Source of the DNA: Glycomyces fuscus
GTDB taxonomy: Bacteria > Actinomycetota > Actinomycetes > Streptosporangiales > Streptosporangiaceae
DNA length: 64,000 nucleotides
NCBI GenBank assembly: GCA_002529455.1
Contig: NYMS01000002.1
Span: 62,001 to 126,000, forward strand
Reading direction: 5' to 3'
Shown here: positions 50,635 to 59,028 of the stretch, one piece after another
How the letters are laid out: every line of letters starts with the position of its first letter
Numbering within the stretch: position 1 is the first letter of the stretch
Position numbers and translations under genes: made by a program
Notes under the pieces: model-generated
What the model was told of the DNA's origin: nothing
Seen by the model: the letters and a program-made list of their open reading frames with translations, nothing else
Database searches by the model: none

Positions 50635-51813
50635 CTAACCCTCCTGCGCCGCGGCCAGGAGGACGTCGACCAGCCGCTCGGCGGCGTCCGGCCGCCCGTG
50701 CTCCCGGGCCCGCTCCGCGATCTGCGCCCGCCGCCGCGGGTCGGCCAGCAGCGGCTCCACCGCCGCCTGGAGCCCCTGGGCGGTGACCTCGTCCAGCAGG
50801 GCCACCGCCGCCCCCGACTCCTGGAGGTGGCGTGCGTTGTGCCGCTGCTCGTCACCCGCCGACGAGGCCAGCGGAACGAACACGGCGGCCTTGCCCAGCG
50901 CGGTCAGCTCCGCGATCGTCCCCGCTCCGCTGCGGGAGACCACCACGTCGGCCAGCGCCAGCACGTCGGGGAGCTCGGGGCCGACGAAGTCCGTCAGGTG
51001 GTACCTCTCGGCGAGGCCGGGCGGGAGCTGCGCCGCGCTCCGGCGCGCCTCCTCCAGGTTCGCCGGCCCGCACTGGTGCACGACGTTGGCGCGCGCGAGC
51101 AGCCAGGGCAGGATGTCGCGGATCATGCCGTTGATCTGCACGGCCCCCTGCGCCCCGCCCGTGACGTAGACGGTGGGCAGCGTGGCGTCGTACCCGGTGA
51201 ACCCGAGCTCCTTGGGCGCCCTGTCGGCCTGCCCGGTCAGCACCTGGGGGCGCACGGGGTTGCCGGTGATGACCGCGTTGGCGCGCGCGGAGTCGGGGAG
51301 CAGCTCGGTCGTGGACGGGGAGGAGACCGCGACCCGGGCCGCGACGCGGGCGAGGACCTTGTTGGCCAGGCCCAGCCGGACCGTCTGCTCGTGCACCACG
51401 AGGGGGCGCCGGCACACCTTCGCGGCCAGGCCCACGGGCACCGCCACGTAGCCGCCGGTGGCCAGCACCACGTCGGGTGCGAAGTCCGAGACCAGGGTGC
51501 GGGCCTGCGCGACGCCCCGGGGGACGTTGCTCATGTCCTTGATGTTGGCCCGTGAGGCGAGCTTGAGGGGGTTCTTCGAGCGCCGGATCTTGCCGGTCGC
51601 GACCGATGCGAAGGCGATCCCGTTGGCGGCCGCGACCCGGGACTCCAGGCTGTCCGCCGTGCCCACCCACAGCACGTGCAGGGCCACCCCGGCCGCCGCC
51701 AGCCGGTCGCGTAGCGCGTGGACGGCGGTGAGGGCCGGATAGGTGTGTCCGCCTGTTCCTCCTCCGGTCACGATCAGGCGCATGTCCCGTGCCGGGGGGT
51801 TGCCGCTGTTCAC
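50635..51813 (-). CDS. MurG-family glycosyltransferase (paralogue outside the dcw cluster)
   Basis: A 392-residue GT28-family protein. N-terminal loop LIVTGGGTGGHTYPALTAVHALRD binds the lipid acceptor side; VVLATGGYVAVPVGLAAKVC, VVHEQTVRLGLANKVLARV and the C-terminal UDP-sugar domain with YVTGGAQGAVQINGMI and VSRSGAGTIAELTALGKAAVFVPL are all MurG-like. GTG at 51813 has GAGGGG upstream; ATG at 51783 is an alternative. It is not near cell-division genes, so it is probably a second, specialised UDP-GlcNAc transferase rather than the housekeeping MurG. Confidence 0.82.
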   Translation of the reverse strand: MNSGNPPARDMRLIVTGGGTGGHTYPALTAVHALRDRLAAAGVALHVLWVGTADSLESRVAAANGIAFASVATGKIRRSKNPLKLASRANIKDMSNVPRGVAQARTLVSDFAPDVVLATGGYVAVPVGLAAKVCRRPLVVHEQTVRLGLANKVLARVAARVAVSSPSTTELLPDSARANAVITGNPVRPQVLTGQADRAPKELGFTGYDATLPTVYVTGGAQGAVQINGMIRDILPWLLARANVVHQCGPANLEEARRSAAQLPPGLAERYHLTDFVGPELPDVLALADVVVSRSGAGTIAELTALGKAAVFVPLASSAGDEQRHNARHLQESGAAVALLDEVTAQGLQAAVEPLLADPRRRAQIAERAREHGRPDAAERLVDVLLAAAQEG

Positions 51814-52568
51814 ATGTTTCCCCTCTGGTCGCCCCGGAGCGGGGCAGCAAGAAGCTACGGACAAAGAAAAGGGCCACACGCGAGCGGCGCGGCGCTCGTC
51901 CTGTGCCCAACAGCACCGTAGCCGCCGCCGAACCCGGCCCGGTACACCCCCCGCTCCAGCCGGAGTGGGACCGACCACACCGGCCCGGCCGCGGAGGCGG
52001 ACCGGACCGGACCGGCGGGACGCGGCGCGGTCCGCCCACCGCGCCAGCGTCCCGTCCGCCGAACGGAGCACGGCACCCGTGGGGCGGGAGAGCGCAAGGA
52101 GGGCGGAGAACATGTCCGGCCGCGGAATCAGCACCCCCGGAAACAGCGGTGCGACACCGCCGCGTCGCACGGGAAGGGCGGGACCGGTGAAGCCTGGCGG
52201 TGAGCGGTGGTTCGGCGGAGCGTACGACGCAGGCGCACGTCCGGCCATCCCCGGTTCGCATCACCGCCACACACGCGAACCCCCGAAAAGGAGCTTCGCG
52301 AAGCAGTTCCGCAGCGCACGGAAAGCCTCCACCAGCATGCCTTCCCGAGAAAGAGACAGGAACACCCACAGCCATCCGAGCACACAGAAACCACACATGC
52401 CACCTCAGACAACATTCGATATTGCCAAAAAGAACTTTCACCAGAAAATGCACGTGCAGATTATTGAGCACCATCACAAAGGAACCAAAAGAAGTTTCAA
52501 CAATCCCAGCAGGGCGCAAATATATGCGAGAGCGATAAACGGGGGCACTTCCCAACAAGGACCTGCCG
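51814..52568. other. 755-bp region without a convincing gene, AT-rich end
   Basis: No frame has normal codon bias. From about 52380 the composition becomes strikingly AT-rich (e.g. GATATTGCCAAAAAG), typical of a promoter region. It holds the palindrome TGCACGTGCA at 52449 and the leader of the SARP gene that starts at 52569. Confidence 0.55.
52449..52458. promoter_or_regulatory. Shared palindrome TGCACGTGCA upstream of the SARP gene
   Basis: A perfect 10-bp palindrome, 110 bases before the SARP start, inside AT-rich DNA. The identical 10-mer occurs at 56151-56160 upstream of the NB-ARC gene. Likely a common operator. Confidence 0.45.
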
Positions 52569-55500
52569 GTGAGACTCTGCGTTCTGGGTTCCATCCATCT
52601 GAGCAGCGACGGGCACCACGTCACCCTGACCACCGGCAAGGAACGCGCGCTCCTTGCCGCCCTGGCACTGACCAGCCCGGCACGGCTCCCCCTCCGGGAG
52701 TTGGCCGACCGGCTCTGGAACGACTCGCCCCCGGAGGGGTACCGCAGCACACTGCACACCTACGTCACACGCCTGCGGGGCAAGTTGGAGTCGGCGGGGC
52801 TGGACCGCGGCATCCTGACCCACACCGCCGAGGGCTACCTGCTGCGCCTCCCGGCCCAGGGGCTGGACTGGGAGTGCTTCCGGAACCTGCGCTCACGCGC
52901 CAGGGCCCTGCACCGGGCTGGCGAGTCCACCGCGGCGCGCGCGACCCTGGAGGAGGCGCTGGCGCTGTGGAAGGGGCCTCCCCTGCCCGGTGTGGGAGGG
53001 CGCTGGGTCGAACAGCTGCGTGTGGCCATGGAACGCTCCCACCAGGACGCGCTGGCGCTGTGGGCCTCGTTGGCGATCGCCCAGGGCGACCACGCGGAGG
53101 CGGTGGAGGTCCTGAGCTCGGCCTTGGTCGTCTATCCCGTCAACGAGCCCCTGCACGGCCACCTCCTGCACGGGCTCCACGCCCTGGGCCGGACGGCCGA
53201 CGCCCTCGCGGCCTACCAACAGCTGCGCGAACGCCTGTCCGAGGAACTGGGAGTGGACCCCTCCCCGACACTCCGGCGACGGTTCGAACTGCTGCTGCGG
53301 GCCACCGCCGGTCCGGGTGGGGGCGGTGAGCCGGAGACCGTTCCGCCCCCGGGCCGAAGTCCCCGCCCGACCGTCGACAACCTGGCGCGTGAACCCCGGC
53401 ACTTCCGAGGCCGCACCGCGCAGACGCGACTGCTCTGCTCGCGCCTGCGGGAAACGGAGTCCGGTTTTTCGCCCCTGTGGGTCATCTGCGGGATGGCGGG
53501 AGTGGGCAAGAGCCAGTTGAGCCTGCACGTGGCCCACCGCGTCAAGGACCTCTACCCCGACGCGCGGTTGTCGGTGGACCTGCGCGGGCACGACGAGCGG
53601 GCCGCTCCGCTGAGCGCGGAGGAGGCCCTCACCGAACTCATGCGCCTGCTGCGCGTGCCGGTGCCGCCCACCGTGCTGAGTCTGGCCGAACGCGTCGCGC
53701 TGTGGCGCGATCACACGCGGTCGATGCGCCTGCTGCTCCTTCTGGAGGACGCCGCCAGCGCCGAACAGGTCCTTCCGCTGCTCCCCAGCGGAACCCGGTG
53801 CGCCGTCGTGATCACCAGTCGCTTCTTCCTCCCGGAGGTGGAGGGCGCCGACCACCTGCCGCTCGGGCTGCCCTCCGACGACGAGTGCGCCGAGATGTTC
53901 ACCGCCGCCCTCGACCTGCCGTGGGACGAGGAGGAGGCCGACACCCTCGCCGAGATCATCGAACGGTGCGACAGGCTGCCGATAGCCGTCGGGCTGGTGG
54001 CGAACCTGGCCCAGTTCCATCCGTCGTGGTCGCCGCGCGACCTGCTGCACCGGCTGCCCTCGCCCGCCCACCCGGGGCTGAACGCCTTCCGGGTGGGAGG
54101 ACGGGACCTCTCACGCATCTTCGACGTGTCCGTGGACGCCATGGACCCGAGGGCCCGTGACGCCTTCCTCCTGCTGGGTCTGCACCCCACCCGCGGTATG
54201 GACGGGCGGGTGGCGGCGGCGCTGGTCGGTCCCGACGAGCACGCCTCACGGCAGGCCCTCATGGACCTGGTGAGCGCCCACCTGCTGCACGAGCCGGAGC
54301 CCGACCGCTTCGAAATGCATTCCCTGCTCCAGGTCCACGCCCGCCACCGCGCGCACGACGGCCTGTCCCCGGAGCAGATCCGCGCGGCAAAACAGAGGAT
54401 GTACGCGGCCTACCTTTCGCTGACGAGCCGGGCCGACCAGGCCCTGCACCCGCACCGGCCCGGGCGGGACGACCACGAGCCTTCCCCCTCTGGGGAGCGG
54501 TGGCCGGAGGAGAGGGCCATGGCGTGGTTCCGGCGCGAACTGGCGACCGTGCTCACCGTGGTGGCGGAGGCGGACCGGCACGGCCCGGACCGTACGGCTC
54601 TGCGACTGGCGCGGGTGCTGTGCGACCACATGGACGCGCACGGCCCCTGGTCCGAGGCGGTCGCCCTGCACACCGCCATGGTGGAGCGGGCGCGCGACCA
54701 CGGGGAGGACCGTGAACGGGCCAGGGCCCACTTCGACCTGGCGCGCGCCCTTCTGCGCGTGGGAGAGCTGGACCGCGCCGGGGAGCACAGCCGCGCGGCC
54801 CATGAGCGGTGGTCCGAGGCCGGGGACCCTCTGGGACAGGCGTGGGCCGTGGCCCAGCGGGCCATGGTCTCCTACGTCGCCAACGACTACGCGGGCAGCC
54901 GGACCCTGGTCGAACGGGCGCTGGAGACGTTCGAGGCGCGCGGACACCGCCCCGGCATAGTGTTCTGCCTGCGTGTACGCGGGCTGTGCCATCTCGCGGT
55001 GAGCGCCGCGCACGAGGGGATCGCCGACCTCAGCGACACCGCCGCAGTACTGGAACGCTCACGGGACCCGCAACTGCTCATGGAGGTACAACTGAACCTG
55101 GCGGGTGCTTTCCAGCAACTGGGGTACCACCGCCAGGCCTGGGCCTTGTGCGAGAAGGTACTGATCACGGCCCGTCAACGCGGTGACAGGCGCAAGGAGG
55201 CTTTCGCCCTGACGAACCTGGGCAAGTTGTCCTTGCACCGGGGGCGGCCCGAACAGGCCGTACCGTGCCTCCTGGAGGCCTTGGAAATCCTCGAGACCTT
55301 CCGCGACCCGTGGACGACAGGCACGGTCCTGACAAATCTGGGAACCGCCCAGGCCGCCACGGGGTACCTGACCCAGGCCCGGGCCCACTTCCGTCGCGGT
55401 CTGGCTATGGGCGGGTTCCTCAACCCCCTCGCGACCGTCGACGCCCTCTTGGGTCTGGCCCGCATAGAGGAAGTGGTCGGAGAGGAGGGGCTCGTGGGCA

Positions 55501-55715
55501 TCTACCTGCGGAGGGCGGCCTCGACGGCCGAGCGGCACGGTCTGCGCAAGGAGCGGGCGGAGGCTCTGCGTGCCCTGGGCCAGTACCTGAGCTCGCACGG
55601 CGAAGTACACGAAGGACGCACGAGTCTGAGCCGGTCCGAGGCGATCTTCACTGAACTCGGCTCACCCGAGGCACAGGTCGTGCGGTCGCTGCTGGACACC
55701 TTACCGAAGCGATAA
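52569..55715 (+). CDS. SARP-family regulator with NB-ARC and TPR domains (AfsR-like)
   Basis: A 1048-residue regulator. Residues 1-95: OmpR-type winged helix (VTLTTGKERALLAALAL, then LRELADRLW and RSTLHTYVTRLRGKLESAG). About 100-245: bacterial transcriptional activator domain (GLDWECFRNLRSRARALHRAG, then LGVDPSPTLRRRFELLLRAT). About 280-600: NB-ARC ATPase with P-loop GMAGVGKS near residue 310 and Walker B-like LLLLLEDA. About 690-1020: TPR repeats (ARAHFDLARALLRVGELDRAG, ALTNLGKLSLHRGRPEQA). GTG at 52569 has AAGGA eight bases upstream. AfsR-type proteins activate secondary-metabolism genes, often after phosphorylation, with ATP hydrolysis. No biosynthetic cluster is visible nearby, so its targets are unknown. 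Confidence 0.92.
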   Translation: MRLCVLGSIHLSSDGHHVTLTTGKERALLAALALTSPARLPLRELADRLWNDSPPEGYRSTLHTYVTRLRGKLESAGLDRGILTHTAEGYLLRLPAQGLDWECFRNLRSRARALHRAGESTAARATLEEALALWKGPPLPGVGGRWVEQLRVAMERSHQDALALWASLAIAQGDHAEAVEVLSSALVVYPVNEPLHGHLLHGLHALGRTADALAAYQQLRERLSEELGVDPSPTLRRRFELLLRATAGPGGGGEPETVPPPGRSPRPTVDNLAREPRHFRGRTAQTRLLCSRLRETESGFSPLWVICGMAGVGKSQLSLHVAHRVKDLYPDARLSVDLRGHDERAAPLSAEEALTELMRLLRVPVPPTVLSLAERVALWRDHTRSMRLLLLLEDAASAEQVLPLLPSGTRCAVVITSRFFLPEVEGADHLPLGLPSDDECAEMFTAALDLPWDEEEADTLAEIIERCDRLPIAVGLVANLAQFHPSWSPRDLLHRLPSPAHPGLNAFRVGGRDLSRIFDVSVDAMDPRARDAFLLLGLHPTRGMDGRVAAALVGPDEHASRQALMDLVSAHLLHEPEPDRFEMHSLLQVHARHRAHDGLSPEQIRAAKQRMYAAYLSLTSRADQALHPHRPGRDDHEPSPSGERWPEERAMAWFRRELATVLTVVAEADRHGPDRTALRLARVLCDHMDAHGPWSEAVALHTAMVERARDHGEDRERARAHFDLARALLRVGELDRAGEHSRAAHERWSEAGDPLGQAWAVAQRAMVSYVANDYAGSRTLVERALETFEARGHRPGIVFCLRVRGLCHLAVSAAHEGIADLSDTAAVLERSRDPQLLMEVQLNLAGAFQQLGYHRQAWALCEKVLITARQRGDRRKEAFALTNLGKLSLHRGRPEQAVPCLLEALEILETFRDPWTTGTVLTNLGTAQAATGYLTQARAHFRRGLAMGGFLNPLATVDALLGLARIEEVVGEEGLVGIYLRRAASTAERHGLRKERAEALRALGQYLSSHGEVHEGRTSLSRSEAIFTELGSPEAQVVRSLLDTLPKR

Positions 55716-55765
55716 AAACGCGCTTCTACCTGACCCAAATCCCAGGGTGCAATCGGTACACTTAG

Positions 55766-55785
55766 CCAGGCTGACACCAGCCTGG
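55766..55785. terminator. Hairpin after the SARP gene
   Basis: CCAGGCTG (55766-55773) pairs exactly with CAGCCTGG (55778-55785), 4-base loop; no T-tract. It is 51 bases after the SARP stop and precedes the stronger terminator at 55824. Confidence 0.45.
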
Positions 55786-55823
55786 GGCCATGTGCCTGAC
55801 ATGTGCTCTTTGCGGTAAAAGAC

Positions 55824-55860
55824 GGGACGCCCCAGTGCCAGCCGGGGCGTCCCTCTTTTC
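55824..55860. terminator. Strong intrinsic terminator, roughly symmetric
   Basis: A perfect 10-bp stem GGGACGCCCC (55824-55833) / GGGGCGTCCC (55844-55853), ten-base loop, followed by TCTTTTC and preceded by AAAAGAC. The flanking A and T runs make it usable in both directions. It ends the SARP transcript. Confidence 0.8.
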
Positions 55861-55927
55861 ATCGCGCTACGACCGACCCCTGACACTGCTTCGCGGGCGA
55901 CGCAGGGGCCCGACGCGAAAGATGGCG

Positions 55928-56035
55928 ATGAAGGTAATAAGCTTACTCCTCCTGAGTTCCCTCCTTGCCGTGGCTCCACACACCTGGGCCTACATCTGGG
56001 AAGTCCCGCTTACCCCGATGGCGGTGCTTGGCTGA
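55928..56035 (+). CDS. Candidate 35-aa hydrophobic micropeptide between two terminators
   Basis: ATG at 55928 opens a 35-residue frame, MKVISLLLLSSLLAVAPHTW then AYIWEVPLTPMAVLG. Residues 3-16 form one short hydrophobic helix that could be a signal-like or membrane segment. An in-frame ATG at 55922 is possible. The ribosome-binding site is weak. The ORF sits in a roughly 200-base unit bounded by intrinsic terminators at 55824-55860 and 56059-56096, which would give it its own short transcript. It might be a type I toxin-like or regulatory peptide, or chance; no homologue is known to me. Confidence 0.35.
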   Translation: MKVISLLLLSSLLAVAPHTWAYIWEVPLTPMAVLG

Positions 56036-56058
56036 CCTTTAGGCCAGCTTGAGAAGTA

Positions 56059-56096
56059 GGGCCTGACGCCGTTGGCGTTGGGCCCTTTTCCTTTTC
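56059..56096 (+). terminator. Intrinsic terminator after the micro-ORF
   Basis: Stem GGGCC (56059-56063) with GGCCC (56081-56085) and ACGCC (66-70) with GGCGT (74-78), separated by a TG/TG internal mismatch, loop GTT, followed by TTTTCCTTTTCC. It points rightward. Confidence 0.65.
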
Positions 56097-56150
56097 CTGA
56101 GCACCGTTTCCGCTGACCCCGCATCCGCGTCTTTCGAGATACCGAGCATG

Positions 56151-56160
56151 TGCACGTGCA
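56151..56160. promoter_or_regulatory. Shared palindrome TGCACGTGCA upstream of the NB-ARC gene
   Basis: Identical to 52449-52458 upstream of the SARP gene; here 151 bases before the NB-ARC start and followed by AATGCAC, a further half repeat. Confidence 0.45.
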
Positions 56161-56311
56161 AATGCACGGTTTCAACCAAGGCGGGAGCACACGACGGTTT
56201 CAGAGAGCCACTTGCCAGGGAAAATAAATCAACGCCAAAAAGAAATACCTGAACTCAGCCTGCACCTTGAGCCCCTTACGCACCATTCGTCACAGGTGCT
56301 TAGGAGACCAC

Positions 56312-58438
56312 GTGGACTCCCCCGGTCACACCTCCCCGACCACCGACGCAGGCGCACGGACCAACGCCGTGCACGGCGACATCAGCGGAACGGCCGTTCA
56401 GATCGGCTCGCTGCGCGGGGACGTGAACCTGCACCTGGCACCCGCGGCCGACCGCGTCCCCCGCCAGCTCCCCACCGCGCCCGCCGTCTTCGTCGACCGC
56501 CCCCGCCCGATGCGGGCGCTGGAGGCGGCCGTGGCGCGCGCCCACGCCCGTGGCCGCCACGCGCTGGTGGTGATCACGGGCTCGGCGGGGGTGGGCAAGT
56601 CCGCCCTGGCGGCGGAGTTCCTGCGCGCGCACCCGGAACTGGGCGGCGGCGGGCAGCTGTTCGTGGACCTGCACGGCTTCTCCCCCGGTCCGCCCGCCGA
56701 CCCCCACGACGTGCTGGATGTGCTGCTCCGCGCCGTGGGCGTGCAGATCGGGACGGCACCGGCCGACCTGGCCACACGCGCGGCCTGGTGGAGGTCGGCC
56801 ACCGCGCACGCACCCGTCGCGCTGCTGTTGGACAACGCCCTCTCGGCGGCCCAGGTCCGCACCCTGCTGCCCGGGGGCGACCGCGGCACGGTCGTGGTCA
56901 CCACGCGGCTGCGGCTGGCCGGACTGCGTCTGGACGGCGGACAGTTCGTCGACCTGCCGCCGATGACGGGAGCCGAGGGAGTGGCCCTGCTCTCCGAACT
57001 CAGCGGCCGATCCCCCGCCGGAGAGGCCGACCGGGAGGCCATGCACGAGGTCGTCTCCCTGTGTTCGGCGCTGCCGGTGGCCGTGTGCACGGTCGCCGTC
57101 GACCACGGCACCCGCAGCCGGACCTGGCGGGACACCGAGCGGCGTCTGCGCTCCGCTCCCCGTCGGCTCGACCACCTGGACACCGCGAGCAGGGAGATGG
57201 GTATGGACGTGTCCGTGCGCAACGCCTTCGACCTGTCCTACGCCTCCCTCCCGGACTTTCCCGCCCTGCTCTACCGGCGTCTGGCCTGGCACCCGGGCCC
57301 CGACGTCACCGGCGAGCTGGCCGCCCACCTCACCGACCGCCCGGTGGCCGAGTGCGAGGCGGGGCTGGCCGCCCTCACCCGCCACCACCTGCTGACCGAG
57401 CACAGCCCCGAGCGCTTCTCCTTCCACGACCTGCTGCGCCTGCACGCCGCGGAGAAGGCCGAGACGGAGGAGGAGACCGGTGCCCGCCGGCGGTCGCTGA
57501 CGCGGCTGGTGTCCGGGTTCGCCGACCTGGCGGTGTCGGCCGACGCCGTACTGCGGCCCTACGCGGGCAACCGGGCGGTGCCGGGCTCCCCCTTCACCGA
57601 CGCCGCACAGGCCACCGCCTGGCTCAACCGGGAGCGCGACAACCTCGCCGCCCTGGCCGAACTGGCGCCGGAGCTGGGAGCGCACGAGCACGTGCCGCGC
57701 CTGCTGGACGGCCTGTGGTCGCTGTTCCTGCACCACGGCCAGGCTCGGCTGTGGCTGCGTGCCGCCGCGCCCGTGCTCGGGGCGTCGTCGGCCGACCTGG
57801 AGGAGACGACGGTCGCGCGGCTGCTGAACAACCGCGCGCTGGTGCACAGCCACCTCGCCGGTGTCGAGGAGGCGATGGCCGACCTGGACGCCGCCGAACG
57901 GGTCTGGCAGCGGCACCGGGACCTGGAACGCCTGGCCCAGACCCAGCAGCGCCGGGGCATCGTGGCCTTCCAGAACCACCTCCCCGGACAGGCCGCCGAC
58001 CACCTCGCCCGGGCTGTGGCCACGGACGAGCGGACCGGGGTCACCCACAACCTGGCCATCAGCCTGTTCATGCTCGGCCGGGCCCGCCACGCCCTCGGCG
58101 ACCTCGGCCCGGCCCGCCACGCCCTGGAACGCGCCCTCCCCCTCCTGGACGGGGACGCCTACAACCAGGCCCGGACCCGGATCGTCCTGGGCGCCGTCCT
58201 CGCCGCCATGGAGGAGTTCGCGTCCGCCTCGGGGGAACTGGAGCGGGCGCTGGAGGTGATGCGCGAGCGCGGCTCGGCCTCCGGCCAGGGCAGGGCCCTG
58301 GAGGCGATCGGAGAACTCGCCGAACGCCGCGGGGAGCCCGGCCGGGCCCGCGAGGCCTACGAGGGGGCGGTGGAGCTGCTGCTGCCCACGGACCCGGCCA
58401 GACTGCGTGTGGAGGAACGCCTGGAGGCGTTGGGATGA
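56312..58438 (+). CDS. NB-ARC ATPase with TPR repeats
   Basis: A 708-residue STAND-type NTPase without a DNA-binding domain. N-terminal NAVHGDISGTAVQIGSLRGD is a short conserved lead common in actinobacterial NB-ARC proteins; then P-loop TGSAGVGKSALAAEFL (about residues 88-103), Walker B-like VALLLDNA, and a TPR-rich half (LERLAQTQQRRGIVAFQNHLP, HNLAISLFMLGRARHALGDL). GTG at 56312 has GGAG seven bases upstream. It lies 600 bases after the SARP gene, shares its palindrome, and may work with or regulate the same signal. ATP-dependent switch proteins of this type act in regulation or defence; role unknown. Confidence 0.85.
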   Translation: MDSPGHTSPTTDAGARTNAVHGDISGTAVQIGSLRGDVNLHLAPAADRVPRQLPTAPAVFVDRPRPMRALEAAVARAHARGRHALVVITGSAGVGKSALAAEFLRAHPELGGGGQLFVDLHGFSPGPPADPHDVLDVLLRAVGVQIGTAPADLATRAAWWRSATAHAPVALLLDNALSAAQVRTLLPGGDRGTVVVTTRLRLAGLRLDGGQFVDLPPMTGAEGVALLSELSGRSPAGEADREAMHEVVSLCSALPVAVCTVAVDHGTRSRTWRDTERRLRSAPRRLDHLDTASREMGMDVSVRNAFDLSYASLPDFPALLYRRLAWHPGPDVTGELAAHLTDRPVAECEAGLAALTRHHLLTEHSPERFSFHDLLRLHAAEKAETEEETGARRRSLTRLVSGFADLAVSADAVLRPYAGNRAVPGSPFTDAAQATAWLNRERDNLAALAELAPELGAHEHVPRLLDGLWSLFLHHGQARLWLRAAAPVLGASSADLEETTVARLLNNRALVHSHLAGVEEAMADLDAAERVWQRHRDLERLAQTQQRRGIVAFQNHLPGQAADHLARAVATDERTGVTHNLAISLFMLGRARHALGDLGPARHALERALPLLDGDAYNQARTRIVLGAVLAAMEEFASASGELERALEVMRERGSASGQGRALEAIGELAERRGEPGRAREAYEGAVELLLPTDPARLRVEERLEALG

Positions 58439-58443
58439 CCCCG

Positions 58444-59028
58444 TCACCGGGGTTCGGCGCGCACGTACACCTCATGGACGAGCGGCCTTCCCGGGACGGG
58501 GACGCGTTCCGGGACGGGGACGCCGTCTCCGCCGGAGCCCACCGGTGAGGGGACGGTCGGGTTGCGTGCGGACCTGAGCACGGTGTCGGGCAGCGCCGTC
58601 AGGTCGTGACCGCCGACCAGCCACGCGTACACGAGGGCCGCGGCCGCGACCGTTCCCCACAGGGGTGCGCCGTACCCGGCGGGGAGGGGCACGGTGGCAC
58701 CCGGTGTGACGAGGACGAGGCCCTGCGGGGTGGCCAGGGTGCCCCGGCCGTCCGGGCCGTGCACCGCGGCGACCAGGCAGCCCGGGTGGGCGCGCAGCAG
58801 CTTCCGCCCCGTCTCCCGGGACGGAAGGGGCGCATGCCCGCAGCGGCACAGAAGGATGTCGGCGCTGTCCGCCCAGGGCCGCGCGGCCGGGTGGCACGGA
58901 TCCGCGACGAGGGGGGTGTCCGGTCCCGGGGGGAGGTACTCCCGGGGCGGCTCGGCGGTGAACACGTACTCCCCGGGCGCGGCAGCCGCCGGGCACCGGG
59001 CCTCCACCGGGGAGGGCGCCCCGGTCAC
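58444..59028 (-). CDS. Unknown protein, translationally coupled to the GT-B-like gene
   Basis: A 194-residue protein whose GTG at 59028 overlaps the upstream gene's stop by four bases. No clear family; features are a C-x-C (ILLCRCGHAPLP) and a SRETGRKLLRAHPGCLVAAVHG stretch, with one possible membrane segment (GTVAAAALVYAWLVGG) in the second half. Convergent with the NB-ARC gene, with only five bases between stops. Function unknown. Confidence 0.6.
   Translation of the reverse strand: MTGAPSPVEARCPAAAAPGEYVFTAEPPREYLPPGPDTPLVADPCHPAARPWADSADILLCRCGHAPLPSRETGRKLLRAHPGCLVAAVHGPDGRGTLATPQGLVLVTPGATVPLPAGYGAPLWGTVAAAALVYAWLVGGHDLTALPDTVLRSARNPTVPSPVGSGGDGVPVPERVPVPGRPLVHEVYVRAEPR

Noticed and set aside
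52200..52538. 112-codon frame upstream of the SARP gene
   Set aside because: Thr/Pro/Arg-rich with poor codon usage; lies in promoter-like AT-rich DNA with no ribosome-binding site.
55790..56035. 81-codon frame starting MCLTCALCGK
   Set aside because: It runs through a strong intrinsic terminator (55824-55860), so only the internal ATG at 55928 is considered as a possible start.
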